Assembly (NCBI GenBank): GCA_947306185.1
Contig: CAMZFU010000017.1
Span: forward strand, 1 to 19,940
Source: an uncultured Pseudomonadota bacterium
GTDB lineage: Bacteria; Pseudomonadota; Alphaproteobacteria; Rs-D84
Reading direction: 5' to 3'
Length of the DNA stretch: 19,940 nt
This document shows positions 7,151-15,336 of this stretch, piece by piece (positions within the stretch are counted from its first letter, which is position 1; each line of letters opens with the position of its first letter). The position numbers and the translations under genes are program-made. The notes beneath the pieces were generated by a model. It had not been told where the DNA came from. It did not search any database and saw only the letters and a program-made list of their open reading frames with translations.

Positions 7151-8070
7151 ACCATTAAATATAAAATATACGCAACATAAGATATTAAAAATGCCAAACC
7201 ACCAAAACGACTTAATTTGGAATTACGTGCTGTAAATATCATCAGCATTGCGACCGCCATAACCGCAATGGCACCGTCTGTTAGAAAGGCATCTGCAAAT
7301 GGCAACGGACGTATCGCCGCGGCCATTCCCAATACGAATAAAGTATTGAAAATATTAGAACCAACAATGTTGCCAACCGCCATATCGTATTCGTGCTTTA
7401 TCGCGGCGACAACACACACAACCAATTCTGGCAAACTGGTACCAAATGCGACCACGGTCAGGCCAATAACACGTTCAGAAACGTTTGCATATCGTGCAAT
7501 TTCCATGGCTGAATCAACGGTTAAATCACTGCCAATAACCAATGCTGCAATTCCGGCAACAATCATAATTATTGTTTCCACAATTGGAATTTCCTTATAT
7601 TCTGTATCGGGTGTGTTTCCGCGTCGTGCCATAACAATCATATAGGCGATAAATCCAATAAAAAGTCCCAAAAATACAAATGCCGCCAAACGTGATATCA
7701 CCTCAAACCACATCCCAATCAGGCACAGTAGTAAAGTTATGATTCCGACAAACGGCAATTCATATTTTCTTGTGTTTTTTTGTACGGGTATACTGCCGAT
7801 AACTGCGGTCATTCCCAAAATAAGAAAAATGTTTGTGATATTACTGCCGATAATATTACCAATTGATACACCGTCCGAACCACGTAGTGCGGCGGCGATA
7901 CTGATTGCGGCTTCTGGGGCACTGGTTCCAATGGCAACAAGGGTCGTTCCAATAACAATTGGCGGAATATGAAAACGGCGGGCGACACTGACTGCACCAT
8001 CAACAAAGGTATCTGCACCACGCACCAGTAAAATAAGGCCGATAACCAAAAATAGTATAGACGTCAACAT
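7147..8070 (-). CDS. Calcium/sodium antiporter (CaCA family, YrbG-like)
   Basis: The product (about 307 residues) is an inner-membrane cation exchanger of the Ca2+/cation antiporter superfamily. It has about ten membrane helices in two inverted halves. Each half holds an alpha-repeat: GTSAPEAAISIAAALRG with GNIIGSN in the first, and GTSLPELVVCVVAAI with GNIVGSN in the second. The acidic residues of the two GTS-x-PE motifs form the ion site. Length and architecture match E. coli YrbG (325). An in-frame GTG at 8076 is an alternative start two codons earlier; the ATG at 8070 is preferred. No strong ribosome site is seen for either. TAAGAT lies 6 nt before the ATG, possibly another short-leader promoter. 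It is divergent from the giant protein gene and overlaps the phosphatase gene tail to tail. Ion specificity is not readable. Confidence 0.9.
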   Translation of the reverse strand: MLTSILFLVIGLILLVRGADTFVDGAVSVARRFHIPPIVIGTTLVAIGTSAPEAAISIAAALRGSDGVSIGNIIGSNITNIFLILGMTAVIGSIPVQKNTRKYELPFVGIITLLLCLIGMWFEVISRLAAFVFLGLFIGFIAYMIVMARRGNTPDTEYKEIPIVETIIMIVAGIAALVIGSDLTVDSAMEIARYANVSERVIGLTVVAFGTSLPELVVCVVAAIKHEYDMAVGNIVGSNIFNTLFVLGMAAAIRPLPFADAFLTDGAIAVMAVAMLMIFTARNSKLSRFGGLAFLISYVAYILYLMV

Positions 8071-8082
8071 ATTCACATCTTA

Positions 8083-8094
8083 CCATAAATATGG
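8083..8094. repeat. Small palindrome in the divergent intergenic region
   Basis: CCATA and TATGG form a perfect 5-bp inverted repeat around AA, between the antiporter gene and the giant protein gene. It overlaps the expected promoter area of the antiporter gene, so it could be an operator, but it is short and AT-rich enough to be chance. Confidence 0.2.
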
Positions 8095-8113
8095 CTTTTT
8101 TTTAAATCATTTT

Positions 8114-8153
8114 TATGATAAAATTAGTTTAATTAAAAAAGGAAAAATGGAGA
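8114..8153 (+). promoter_or_regulatory. Candidate -10 region and ribosome site of the giant gene
   Basis: TATGAT (8114-8119) and TAAAAT (8119-8124) are candidate -10 boxes. No convincing -35 box is visible in the upstream T-run. TGGAGA (8148-8153) is a well-placed ribosome site 6 nt before the ATG at 8160. Unlike several neighbours, this gene therefore has a conventional leader of about 25-35 nt. Confidence 0.4.
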
Positions 8154-8159
8154 ACTGTT

Positions 8160-11100
8160 ATGCCAGATACAAACCAAACAAATGTTACAGAACTTACTGA
8201 AAACACAGAAGAAATCACACGTGAACGTGCAAATACGTCTGACAAGAACACGATAATTATGTTGCCAGATATCATTCGTGCATACCACGCGATTGGGCTG
8301 TTGTCTGATGGGGAAAAGGACGAAGCGGATGCATTGGACAGTGATAGTAAAAAACTGACGTTCCTTAAAAACAAAGTTCCACGTTTGACCCCTGAACAAA
8401 AAAGGGCTTTCTGTGATGCCTTTGTTGGTGATGATATGGAAGATTTCCATGGTGCGACACCGGCAATTTTGGCCGAAGCGTACCGTGCGGCATATGCCAA
8501 GGCACAAGAGGATGAAAGCCAAAAAGAACGTTTGCAAAAGATTGCAGCGCACATAGATAGTTTGTCCGTTGAATTTGCTAATTCTGGCGGTATGCTTATA
8601 GATGGCAAAGTTGTTGATACAACAAATGCGGCCGATGTGTACGAAGGTTTTGCCGATATGTTAAATGCGCGTATGGGCGATATAGATAAGATTGAAGGTG
8701 ACGCCAGCACCAGGGGTTCGCAAATTACGGCAAAAAAGCGGGAAATGGCGGCTTTGGGTGTCGCACTGAATGATTCCCAGGTTGCAACCTGCCATAGCAA
8801 CCTTAGTATGTTAGAAGGTTCTATCACCGAATATGATGATATGTGGGGCCTTTCCCAGATTACAGAAGATAACGCATCCAAATTGGAAAAACGCTGGGAC
8901 AAATTGTTTGATAAACTTGCCCGTGCCGAAGTGTTTGATGAAACAAAAGATGTAATTTCCAAATATAAATTCTTGGATGCCGATGGCAAAGAAATGCCGC
9001 AATACAAACGTAATGGGCGCAGAATTATAAAAGAAGGTCGGCTTTATACTATTATGGAACTTGCGCGCCATAATGTTCTAAGAAGACATGTTGGAAAATT
9101 TGATGAAAGAATAAATGCCGATGCGCTGGAAGAAGAATTTAATAATGAAATCTTATTCTTGCTCTATAACATGAAGACCTATGGGCAATTGGCGGATGCG
9201 GCAACAGATGATCCAGAATTATTTATGGATTATACAAAACGTGACGCAATCCTTAATGGGCTGGCCCAAGAAGGTGGCGATATATCTGATGTATCATATA
9301 ATGCCATGTTAAATGCGCACACAAATGCGACGGGCGGATGGCTTGCGCGTGTCAAAAACAAAGTTGGTGATACGGCAAAAGAAGATAAGAAAGAAGATAT
9401 GGACCGCTTTTTCGAAAAGGCCGGTACAATCAATGGTGTCGGTGCGCGTAACGAAAAGCGTTTGGCACTATTTAAACGCATTCTAAAAGGATTTCTAAGT
9501 GCCTTTGTTGCCAGTGCGATTATCACGGGAATCGCGACGGCGGCGGCCGCGGCGGCGGGAATGTCCGTGGCGATGGCTCTTGCAATTACCGGAATTGTTA
9601 CCGCATTAGGTATAAGTTTGGCCCAAATTTTCCGTTGGAAAAAGGCACAAGAAGCCGCAGGACGGCCAGTGACGTGGGAAGAGTTTAAGAAAGACAAACG
9701 ACTTCTTACATCGCTTGGGGTTAGCGGACTTGCCGCGATAGCAATGGCATTTGGTGCCGCCGGTCTGGCCGAAGCATCAATGATACTGGGATTTGGTGCA
9801 TTGGGCCTTGGTGGATATAAAAATGCACACGAAGCATATAAAGATGCGCGCAGAAGTATGTCGGCCCCAAGGGCGGCGGTATGGGCGGTTACAAATGCGC
9901 TTGCGGTTATCGGTGGTGGAATTATGGGTCGTGTGGCCGCACATGGCTTAATAAATATGTATAACGAAGCACACCCAACAAACGAGGTGTTCCAAAAAAC
10001 CGTTCCTGATACCGAACCAAAAGAATTCCAAGGCACACGTGATGTTCCTGAAACAAGAATATATACACAAGAAGGTTTGGATAATGCCGAAGCTATCGTG
10101 AAGACCTGGTACCAGGATAATCCAGATTTATTACAGGCACGTGTAGATGCCATAAATGCATATAATGCAGAACATGGTACGGCCATTGACCCGTATCGTG
10201 CGATTATGGCAAGTGCTGATGCGGGTGCACCGACATACGATAATATACGTCTGCATGTTGAGAACAGCCATATTGATCCGAATATACACGATATATACAG
10301 CCATGGTCATCATCGTATTATGACACCAAGATGGGGCGATGCGTATGGGTTTAGCAAGGCAGAATTAGATACGGCGGCACAGTTGTTCCAAGGCGATTCT
10401 GCGGTAATAAATCCGGATGCAATGGAAGTGGTTGGTCGTTTGGATGCGTTTATATCAGAAACAAATACGATTGGAACATTGGATGGTGCGCCAATTCAAA
10501 CTGATGGTTATTTCAAGCCAAATGATCCACGCGGTTGGACATCGTATACGGGTGGTGAACCTGCGCTTGTTGAACAAGTAGACGCACATCCAGAACCCTA
10601 TACATATACCGAAGATGTTCCTGTAACGCATCATGTACCAGTAGATGAAGGTATCAATGTTGCGGCATACGGTAATTATAATCCGCAAGACCCGGTTGAA
10701 GAATTGCGTGATCGTGTTGGTGCGTTCATTGATAAAATTAGAAAACCAGAACCGGAACCAATCCCAGTGCCGGTTGATGATGAGCAAAAATTACTTGGCC
10801 CGGGGTATCGCAAAGAACCATTGTTATTGGGACCGGGGCGCGATGATAGATTACTTGGACCAGTGTACGAGGATGACGAACAATTGTTATTAGGCCCAGG
10901 CCGTGATGACAGGTTGCTTGGTCCAGGACACAAGGATGACGATCAATTGTTGTTAGGCCCAGGTCGTGACGTCAGATTACTTGGCCCAGGACGCAAGGAT
11001 GATGAACAATTGTTATTAGGCCCAGGTCGTGATGACAGGTTGTTGATAGAACCTGTTCTACAAGAAGAAGTTGAACGTGTGTTGGGTGTCACACGCCCAC

Positions 11101-12695
11101 AGGCGCATGACTGGGTTAAATGGCATGAACAATTAAAGGCCGTTGAAGAAAAACTTGCAAAGAGTCCGAAATCACCGGTTGCCGCAAAATTACAGCGCGA
11201 AAAGAAGACATTGCAACAAAATATCGCGCATTTGCGTAATCAACTTGGTGGGGCATCCGACGCAGAAATTGAACGCGGTGTCGAAGTTGCATTGAAACGC
11301 GAAGAACAGCGGAAATGTATGGATGAATTGGAAAAATTGCGTGCACAACCAAAATTGCATAACGAAAGCAGATTCGACAAGGCGGCAAGGGAACGTAAAG
11401 AGCAAGAGTTAATAGATAAATTCCAAGAGTTATATAAAGAACTTGCGAAATACGATATCTATTATCCTTTCCCAATAGAAGGTGTCCAGGCGCGCAAACA
11501 ATCTGAACGTGATGCGGTTATTGAAGATGCCGAAATTATTGAAGAGGTAGAAACGCCCATAGAGGAAGAAGAAATCATTGAAGATATCGACTTAACAGAA
11601 GAGGCCAAACCAGAACCTGTCAGCAATGTAGCACAGGATATTGACTGGTCTAAATATCAGAGTCCGTTTGTGTTCGAACACGAACAAATCGAAGTTGAAC
11701 GTCCTGATGACCTTCGTGATAAAATGAATCTGTCTGATAATACTGTTCGTGGCATAGATATCGCAAGTATGTTAAAGAAACAGGAACCAAAGGTTGAAGA
11801 AAAGACAGAAGAAAAACATGAACCAGAAAAGCCGAAAAAGGTCAATGATTTGGTCGCAGCGGTTGAGGAAGCATATGGTCGACTTATCACGGCACATGAC
11901 GAAGGTCGCAAGTATTTCGTGCCGGCCGAACTTGAAAAATTGGCCGATGAAGGTAATATAACCACCGAACCAATCGGGACATATAATGGTTTACCATTTA
12001 GTCTTGTTGATATAAATGGAAATGGCGATCCTTTTGCCGAAAGCCAAGATGGGACGGTTGTTATCGTTGATTGGCAGGGAATAAGAATTCCATTCGTACT
12101 TTCAACGGGGCTTAATCCTAACAATCCGGTGGCACCAGGTAAATGGTATCCTGTATCAAATGTTGTTTCCAGCGGATCGTTTTATACCCCGTCACATAAT
12201 ATGGAACAACGTAGATACGAACAAGAAGTCGCAGATCGTGAAGAACACGTGGCCGAATATGGTATGTTGATGGAAATGGCCGAAGTGTTGGATCAGGCCA
12301 TTGGCGATATCCGTAATTGGGAAGATATAGAAAAGACCAAGCAATATCATGAAAAAGGTGGTGTTTCCACAGGATTTGTTGGTGGATGCGACGTTGTTCC
12401 AGAAGCAGATACAGAAGCAATAATGGATGAACTGGGCAAATCTACATATTATTACAATGATGTTGATCATATGGTATACAGTTCTTCGCCAATGTCGGTC
12501 ACACGTGATACGGCGACAACGTATCGTGCTTTACACAGAATGGAAGATGAAGAATGGCGCAGAGAAAATGAAAACTTATTTGGTAAATTGCGTCGTGGTG
12601 TAAAACGTGCAGCGATGTACATTCGCCAGGCCGTGGATAGTGCCGAACGAAGTTTCCGTAATTTGTTTGGTATCGGCGGTTCACGTGAACAATAA
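8160..12695 (+). CDS. Giant protein of unknown function with hydrophobic core block and LLGPG repeats
   Basis: I do not recognise this 1511-residue protein. There is no signal peptide. Residues 1-440 are mostly charged and helical. Residues 445-491, 515-552 and 572-598 are Ala/Gly-rich hydrophobic segments, probably four or more membrane helices or helical hairpins. A soluble region follows. At 865-880 a Pro-rich linker leads into tandem LLGPG repeats (878-962). Then come a charged probable coiled coil (about 968-1100), an acidic stretch (about 1120-1155), and a mixed domain around 1270-1340 with GTYNGLPFSLVDINGNGDPF. The C-terminal tail is basic and amphipathic (LRRGVKRAAMYIRQ). The ATG at 8160 has a TGGAGA ribosome site; a strong terminator follows the stop. 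Base composition looks like the neighbours. A membrane-anchored scaffold or a secreted effector are possibilities only. Confidence 0.85.
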   Translation: MPDTNQTNVTELTENTEEITRERANTSDKNTIIMLPDIIRAYHAIGLLSDGEKDEADALDSDSKKLTFLKNKVPRLTPEQKRAFCDAFVGDDMEDFHGATPAILAEAYRAAYAKAQEDESQKERLQKIAAHIDSLSVEFANSGGMLIDGKVVDTTNAADVYEGFADMLNARMGDIDKIEGDASTRGSQITAKKREMAALGVALNDSQVATCHSNLSMLEGSITEYDDMWGLSQITEDNASKLEKRWDKLFDKLARAEVFDETKDVISKYKFLDADGKEMPQYKRNGRRIIKEGRLYTIMELARHNVLRRHVGKFDERINADALEEEFNNEILFLLYNMKTYGQLADAATDDPELFMDYTKRDAILNGLAQEGGDISDVSYNAMLNAHTNATGGWLARVKNKVGDTAKEDKKEDMDRFFEKAGTINGVGARNEKRLALFKRILKGFLSAFVASAIITGIATAAAAAAGMSVAMALAITGIVTALGISLAQIFRWKKAQEAAGRPVTWEEFKKDKRLLTSLGVSGLAAIAMAFGAAGLAEASMILGFGALGLGGYKNAHEAYKDARRSMSAPRAAVWAVTNALAVIGGGIMGRVAAHGLINMYNEAHPTNEVFQKTVPDTEPKEFQGTRDVPETRIYTQEGLDNAEAIVKTWYQDNPDLLQARVDAINAYNAEHGTAIDPYRAIMASADAGAPTYDNIRLHVENSHIDPNIHDIYSHGHHRIMTPRWGDAYGFSKAELDTAAQLFQGDSAVINPDAMEVVGRLDAFISETNTIGTLDGAPIQTDGYFKPNDPRGWTSYTGGEPALVEQVDAHPEPYTYTEDVPVTHHVPVDEGINVAAYGNYNPQDPVEELRDRVGAFIDKIRKPEPEPIPVPVDDEQKLLGPGYRKEPLLLGPGRDDRLLGPVYEDDEQLLLGPGRDDRLLGPGHKDDDQLLLGPGRDVRLLGPGRKDDEQLLLGPGRDDRLLIEPVLQEEVERVLGVTRPQAHDWVKWHEQLKAVEEKLAKSPKSPVAAKLQREKKTLQQNIAHLRNQLGGASDAEIERGVEVALKREEQRKCMDELEKLRAQPKLHNESRFDKAARERKEQELIDKFQELYKELAKYDIYYPFPIEGVQARKQSERDAVIEDAEIIEEVETPIEEEEIIEDIDLTEEAKPEPVSNVAQDIDWSKYQSPFVFEHEQIEVERPDDLRDKMNLSDNTVRGIDIASMLKKQEPKVEEKTEEKHEPEKPKKVNDLVAAVEEAYGRLITAHDEGRKYFVPAELEKLADEGNITTEPIGTYNGLPFSLVDINGNGDPFAESQDGTVVIVDWQGIRIPFVLSTGLNPNNPVAPGKWYPVSNVVSSGSFYTPSHNMEQRRYEQEVADREEHVAEYGMLMEMAEVLDQAIGDIRNWEDIEKTKQYHEKGGVSTGFVGGCDVVPEADTEAIMDELGKSTYYYNDVDHMVYSSSPMSVTRDTATTYRALHRMEDEEWRRENENLFGKLRRGVKRAAMYIRQAVDSAERSFRNLFGIGGSREQ
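10821..11045 (+). repeat. 63-nt in-frame tandem repeat
   Basis: Units start at 10821, 10884 and 10947, with a 36-nt partial fourth at 11010. Each full unit encodes 21 residues made of two half-repeats, LLLGPGRDDR and LLGPGxKDDEQ. A degenerate half-copy (LLGPGYRKEP) precedes at 10791. Units differ at silent and a few coding positions (for example GPVYE against GPGHK), so the array is not freshly duplicated. It occupies residues 888-962 of the giant protein. Confidence 0.9.
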
Positions 12696-12700
12696 ATAAA

Positions 12701-12728
12701 ATGCGGGGATTTTTCCCCGCATTTTTTC
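12701..12728 (+). terminator. Strong Rho-independent terminator after the giant gene
   Basis: ATGCGGGG (12701-12708) pairs perfectly with CCCCGCAT (12715-12722) around loop ATTTTT. The stem is flanked by A's and followed by a T-run. It begins 5 nt after the giant gene's stop, so the next gene needs its own promoter. Confidence 0.9.
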
Positions 12729-12759
12729 TTATAAATATATTTTTTATTCTGCGATTTTG

Positions 12760-12768
12760 TGATATAAT
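12760..12768 (+). promoter_or_regulatory. Extended -10 promoter of the outer-membrane barrel gene
   Basis: TGATATAAT is an extended -10 element with a perfect TATAAT (12763-12768). No clear -35 is seen in the upstream T-rich run, which is acceptable for extended -10 promoters. Only 7 nt separate it from the ATG at 12776, so the transcript should be leaderless or nearly so. Confidence 0.6.
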
Positions 12769-12775
12769 GTATCGT

Positions 12776-13726
12776 ATGAGAAGTAGGATTTTACATTTTA
12801 TCATTTGTGCCTGTGCGTTAAATATTGGTGTTGCACACGCCAATTGGCAATATTCTGGTGAATATACGTACAATATGAATTCCTATGACAATGGTGAACG
12901 TGCAACGGTTTCATTGCGTGGCGGTATAACATACGCCATATCCAAGATGAAAAATGAAGTTGGTTCTATTGTAAATACATTTTGTGTTAATCCATCAACG
13001 GGCGAAGTTATATTATTGGAAGGCAACAATTGTTCCGATTATGCCGGATTCCAAGATGCGGGCACTGGAAATTATGGCGATTTAAAGGCATCTGATTTAT
13101 CTGGGGTCGCGTTTTCTGGTGGTGCAAGTATTGGGTGGATATTACCAGATAAACCGCAATGGCGTTTAGAATTGGGCTGGGATCATTTTTCTGAAATTGA
13201 TTATAATGAATCACCGTTGTTTTCCGGTGATATGAAATTATCTGGTGGCGGAACGGTATCTGTCGAAAGTGGCAGTATCCAATCAACTATTTCTTCTGAT
13301 ATTATCAGTGCAATGGCTTATTATGATTTCTTTGATGGTATGCAAAAACCAATGCACAAGGCCATACCGTATATTGGGTTTGGGATTGGATATGCAGATG
13401 TTGAAACTGTTTTAAATTTGTCTGACCCGTGGGGTGATTTATCCCAGGTTGAAGATTTAACTAATTTTGGAACAGTAAATGATAATGGTGTAATTCAATT
13501 CTATCGTTCCAAAACAAATACAGCGACTGTCGCGGGTATCGCGGCACTTGGCTTTTCATATGGTTTGAATAAGTATTTGTTCTTTGATTTTGGCGCGCGC
13601 GTTTCATATATTCCAAATGTGAAATATCGCCTTATGAATTCTGACGACACACGTCGTATGGACTTATTAAGTGCCAAAAATTTATTCTATGCCAATATTA
13701 TGATGGGCGTACGATTTGAATTTTAA
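12776..13726 (+). CDS. Outer-membrane beta-barrel protein (opacity/surface-antigen type)
   Basis: From the ATG at 12776 the product has 316 residues. It begins with a signal peptide, MRSRILHFIICACALNIGVAHA, cut before Asn-Trp at about residue 22. The rest alternates polar and aromatic/hydrophobic residues, as in barrel strands: ATVSLRGGITYAIS, KAIPYIGFGIGYADVE, FLFFDFGARVSYIPN-like stretches, and a terminal NIMMGVRFEF ending in Phe. This pattern fits small porin-like surface proteins of the Opa/P44-Msp2 kind found in alphaproteobacteria. BamA would be its assembly machine. A longer reading frame from 12701 is rejected because it begins inside the previous gene's terminator and upstream of this gene's -10 box. 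There is no ribosome site. The gene meets comM tail to tail with a 4-nt overlap. Ligand or pore function is unknown. Confidence 0.8.
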   Translation: MRSRILHFIICACALNIGVAHANWQYSGEYTYNMNSYDNGERATVSLRGGITYAISKMKNEVGSIVNTFCVNPSTGEVILLEGNNCSDYAGFQDAGTGNYGDLKASDLSGVAFSGGASIGWILPDKPQWRLELGWDHFSEIDYNESPLFSGDMKLSGGGTVSVESGSIQSTISSDIISAMAYYDFFDGMQKPMHKAIPYIGFGIGYADVETVLNLSDPWGDLSQVEDLTNFGTVNDNGVIQFYRSKTNTATVAGIAALGFSYGLNKYLFFDFGARVSYIPNVKYRLMNSDDTRRMDLLSAKNLFYANIMMGVRFEF

Positions 13727-15255
13727 TGCGCTGATTTAATCCCGTATTTACCACGATTGATTGGGCGATATGATATCGCCTCGGCAAGGTCTTGCATTTC
13801 TATGTTTTCAGAACCGCGCAAATCGGCAATTGTTCGTGCTATACGTTTAATGCGGTTGTAACCGCGCGCCGACATCCCCATCTTTTCTGCTGCTGTATTT
13901 AGAAAACTTGTTAATTCATCATTTAATTGTACATACTTTTCCAAATCAGAACCATCTAATAACGCATTTACATAGCCCTGGCGTTCGATTTGACGTGTGC
14001 GTGCGGCAACCACACGGGCGCGTATTGTTTCGCTTGATTCTGATGGGGCTTGTGCGTTGTTTTTCATTTCCCATGGATTGACCGCATCCACATCAACATG
14101 TAAATCTATACGGTCAAGCAACGGCCCGGATATTTTATTCTGATATGCTTCGGCACATCTGGGGGCACGTGAACAAGACAGGGCGGCATTACCCAAATGG
14201 CCACACGGGCACGGGTTCATTGCGGCAATCAATTGAAATCGTGCGGGATATGTCGCATTACGACGTGCACGCGAAATCATAATTTTGCCGGATTCCATTG
14301 GCTGGCGCAGAATTTCCAATGTTGCACGATTAAATTCAGGTAACTCGTCCAAGAACAACACACCATTATGTGCCAACGATATTTCGCCGGGGCGTGCATC
14401 AGATCCCCCGCCGGCAAGTGCTACGGGACTTGACGTGTGATGCACACTGCGGAATGGGCGATGTGACATAAGGGCATTATTATCCAAACCACCGGCGATT
14501 GAATATATGATGGATGTTTCCAAAACTTCATCCGCCGTCATTTCCGGCATAATTGTGGCAAGGCGTGATGCCAACATCGTTTTACCCGATCCCGGTGGCC
14601 CAACCATTAACATTGCGTGCCCGCCCGCCGCGGCGATTTCTAATGCGCGTTTTGCGGCGGCCTGGCCATGAACTTCGGACAGGTCGGGTCCGGTGCGCCC
14701 AGATTCTGTTTGTTGTTCCGGCAAATCGGGGGTTAGCAACGGGCATTTACCATTAAAATGATTTATCAATTCTAATACGTGAAATGGTGCAAGTATATTG
14801 GTATGGCCGGCAAATCGTGCCTCGGGACCTTGGGGACCGGGGCAAATTATGCCATAGCCGTTTTTGTTGGCCCAAACGCTTGCCGCCAATACCGCGTTGG
14901 TTTTCACGATTGTTCCATTAAGGCCGACTTCACCAATGATAACATATTTGGACAATTTATCTTCGGGTAATATGTTAAATGCGCATAATATTCCGCACAG
15001 TATCGGCAGGTCGAAATGAGAACCGCTTTTTTCGACATCTGCGGGCGAAAGGTTAACGGTTAAACGTTTCGCCGGCAATTGCAAACCCAATGCGGCCAAA
15101 ACATTACGAATGCGTTCCGCAGATTCTTTGACCGCCCGATCGGCAAGTCCAATAATATTAAATTCTGGTTTGGCAAGGCCGGCAGAAATCTGAACCTGGA
15201 CATCGATTTTCGTTGCGTCCATCCCGTTAAAAATAATAGAACTTAAAGAAATCAT
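13723..15255 (-). CDS. comM: YifB/ComM family Mg-chelatase-like AAA+ ATPase
   Basis: The 510-residue protein has all parts of the YifB/ComM family. An N-terminal Lon-protease-like fold contains GLADRAVKESAERIRN and VNLSPADVEKSGSHFDLPI. Walker A is GPPGSGKT at 219-226, and Walker B is FLDELPEF with its Asp at 303. A cysteine cluster (CPCGHLGN, then two further cysteines) follows, and a C-terminal MCM-like lid has ARGYNRIKRIARTIADL. In Vibrio and Haemophilus ComM is a hexameric helicase promoting branch migration during natural transformation. The family is also widespread in species not known to be competent, so competence cannot be concluded. The ATG at 15255 lies 9 nt after a -10 box with no ribosome site, so the leader is at most a few bases. 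It is divergent from lepB. Confidence 0.93.
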   Translation of the reverse strand: MISLSSIIFNGMDATKIDVQVQISAGLAKPEFNIIGLADRAVKESAERIRNVLAALGLQLPAKRLTVNLSPADVEKSGSHFDLPILCGILCAFNILPEDKLSKYVIIGEVGLNGTIVKTNAVLAASVWANKNGYGIICPGPQGPEARFAGHTNILAPFHVLELINHFNGKCPLLTPDLPEQQTESGRTGPDLSEVHGQAAAKRALEIAAAGGHAMLMVGPPGSGKTMLASRLATIMPEMTADEVLETSIIYSIAGGLDNNALMSHRPFRSVHHTSSPVALAGGGSDARPGEISLAHNGVLFLDELPEFNRATLEILRQPMESGKIMISRARRNATYPARFQLIAAMNPCPCGHLGNAALSCSRAPRCAEAYQNKISGPLLDRIDLHVDVDAVNPWEMKNNAQAPSESSETIRARVVAARTRQIERQGYVNALLDGSDLEKYVQLNDELTSFLNTAAEKMGMSARGYNRIKRIARTIADLRGSENIEMQDLAEAISYRPINRGKYGIKSAH

Positions 15256-15264
15256 GATTTTTGT

Positions 15265-15292
15265 ATTATAAACTTGCCATAATTGATTTCAA
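15265..15292 (-). promoter_or_regulatory. Promoter of comM, short-leader
   Basis: On the minus strand TTGAAA (15292-15287) and TATAAT (15270-15265) are separated by 16 nt. The ATG at 15255 begins 9 nt after the -10 box, leaving a leader of roughly 0-3 nt. The element interleaves with the lepB promoter on the other strand. Confidence 0.65.
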
Positions 15293-15302
15293 GTTCTAAA
15301 AT
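15274..15302 (+). promoter_or_regulatory. Promoter of lepB-rnc
   Basis: TTGCCA (15274-15279) and TAAAAT (15297-15302) are separated by 17 nt. The predicted start near 15309 lies after the in-frame ATGs at 15283 and 15301. These therefore cannot be the lepB start, which supports the ATG at 15337. Confidence 0.65.
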
Positions 15303-15323
15303 GCGAAGCGTAAATTATTATGT

Positions 15324-15329
15324 AAAGGA
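15324..15329 (+). promoter_or_regulatory. Ribosome-binding site deciding the lepB start
   Basis: AAAGGA ends 7 nt before the ATG at 15337. No comparable site precedes the upstream in-frame ATGs at 15283 and 15301. Confidence 0.7.
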
Positions 15330-15336
15330 AAAAGAG

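Noticed and set aside
9230..10186. Long minus-strand frame of 318 codons opposite the giant gene.
   Set aside because: It lies wholly within a strong gene, has biased Ala/Ser composition typical of antisense shadow frames, and lacks start signals.
10676..10933. Minus-strand frame with repeated CPGPSNLSSRPGPNN residues, looking like a collagen-type repeat protein.
   Set aside because: It is the antisense image of the in-frame LLGPG repeats of the giant gene and has no ribosome site or promoter.
10791..11045. Regular repeat array considered as a CRISPR or recombination site.
   Set aside because: Units are contiguous, 63 nt, in frame and without unique spacers; they are a protein-coding tandem repeat.
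8960..12700. Recent horizontal acquisition of the giant gene.
   Set aside because: No insertion sequence, integrase, direct repeats or clear shift in base composition was seen around it; the nearest tRNA (6395) shows no duplicated 3' end nearby.
15283..15336. Upstream in-frame starts for lepB.
   Set aside because: They lie at or before the predicted transcription start and lack ribosome sites; the ATG at 15337 has AAAGGA and gives a standard N-terminus.
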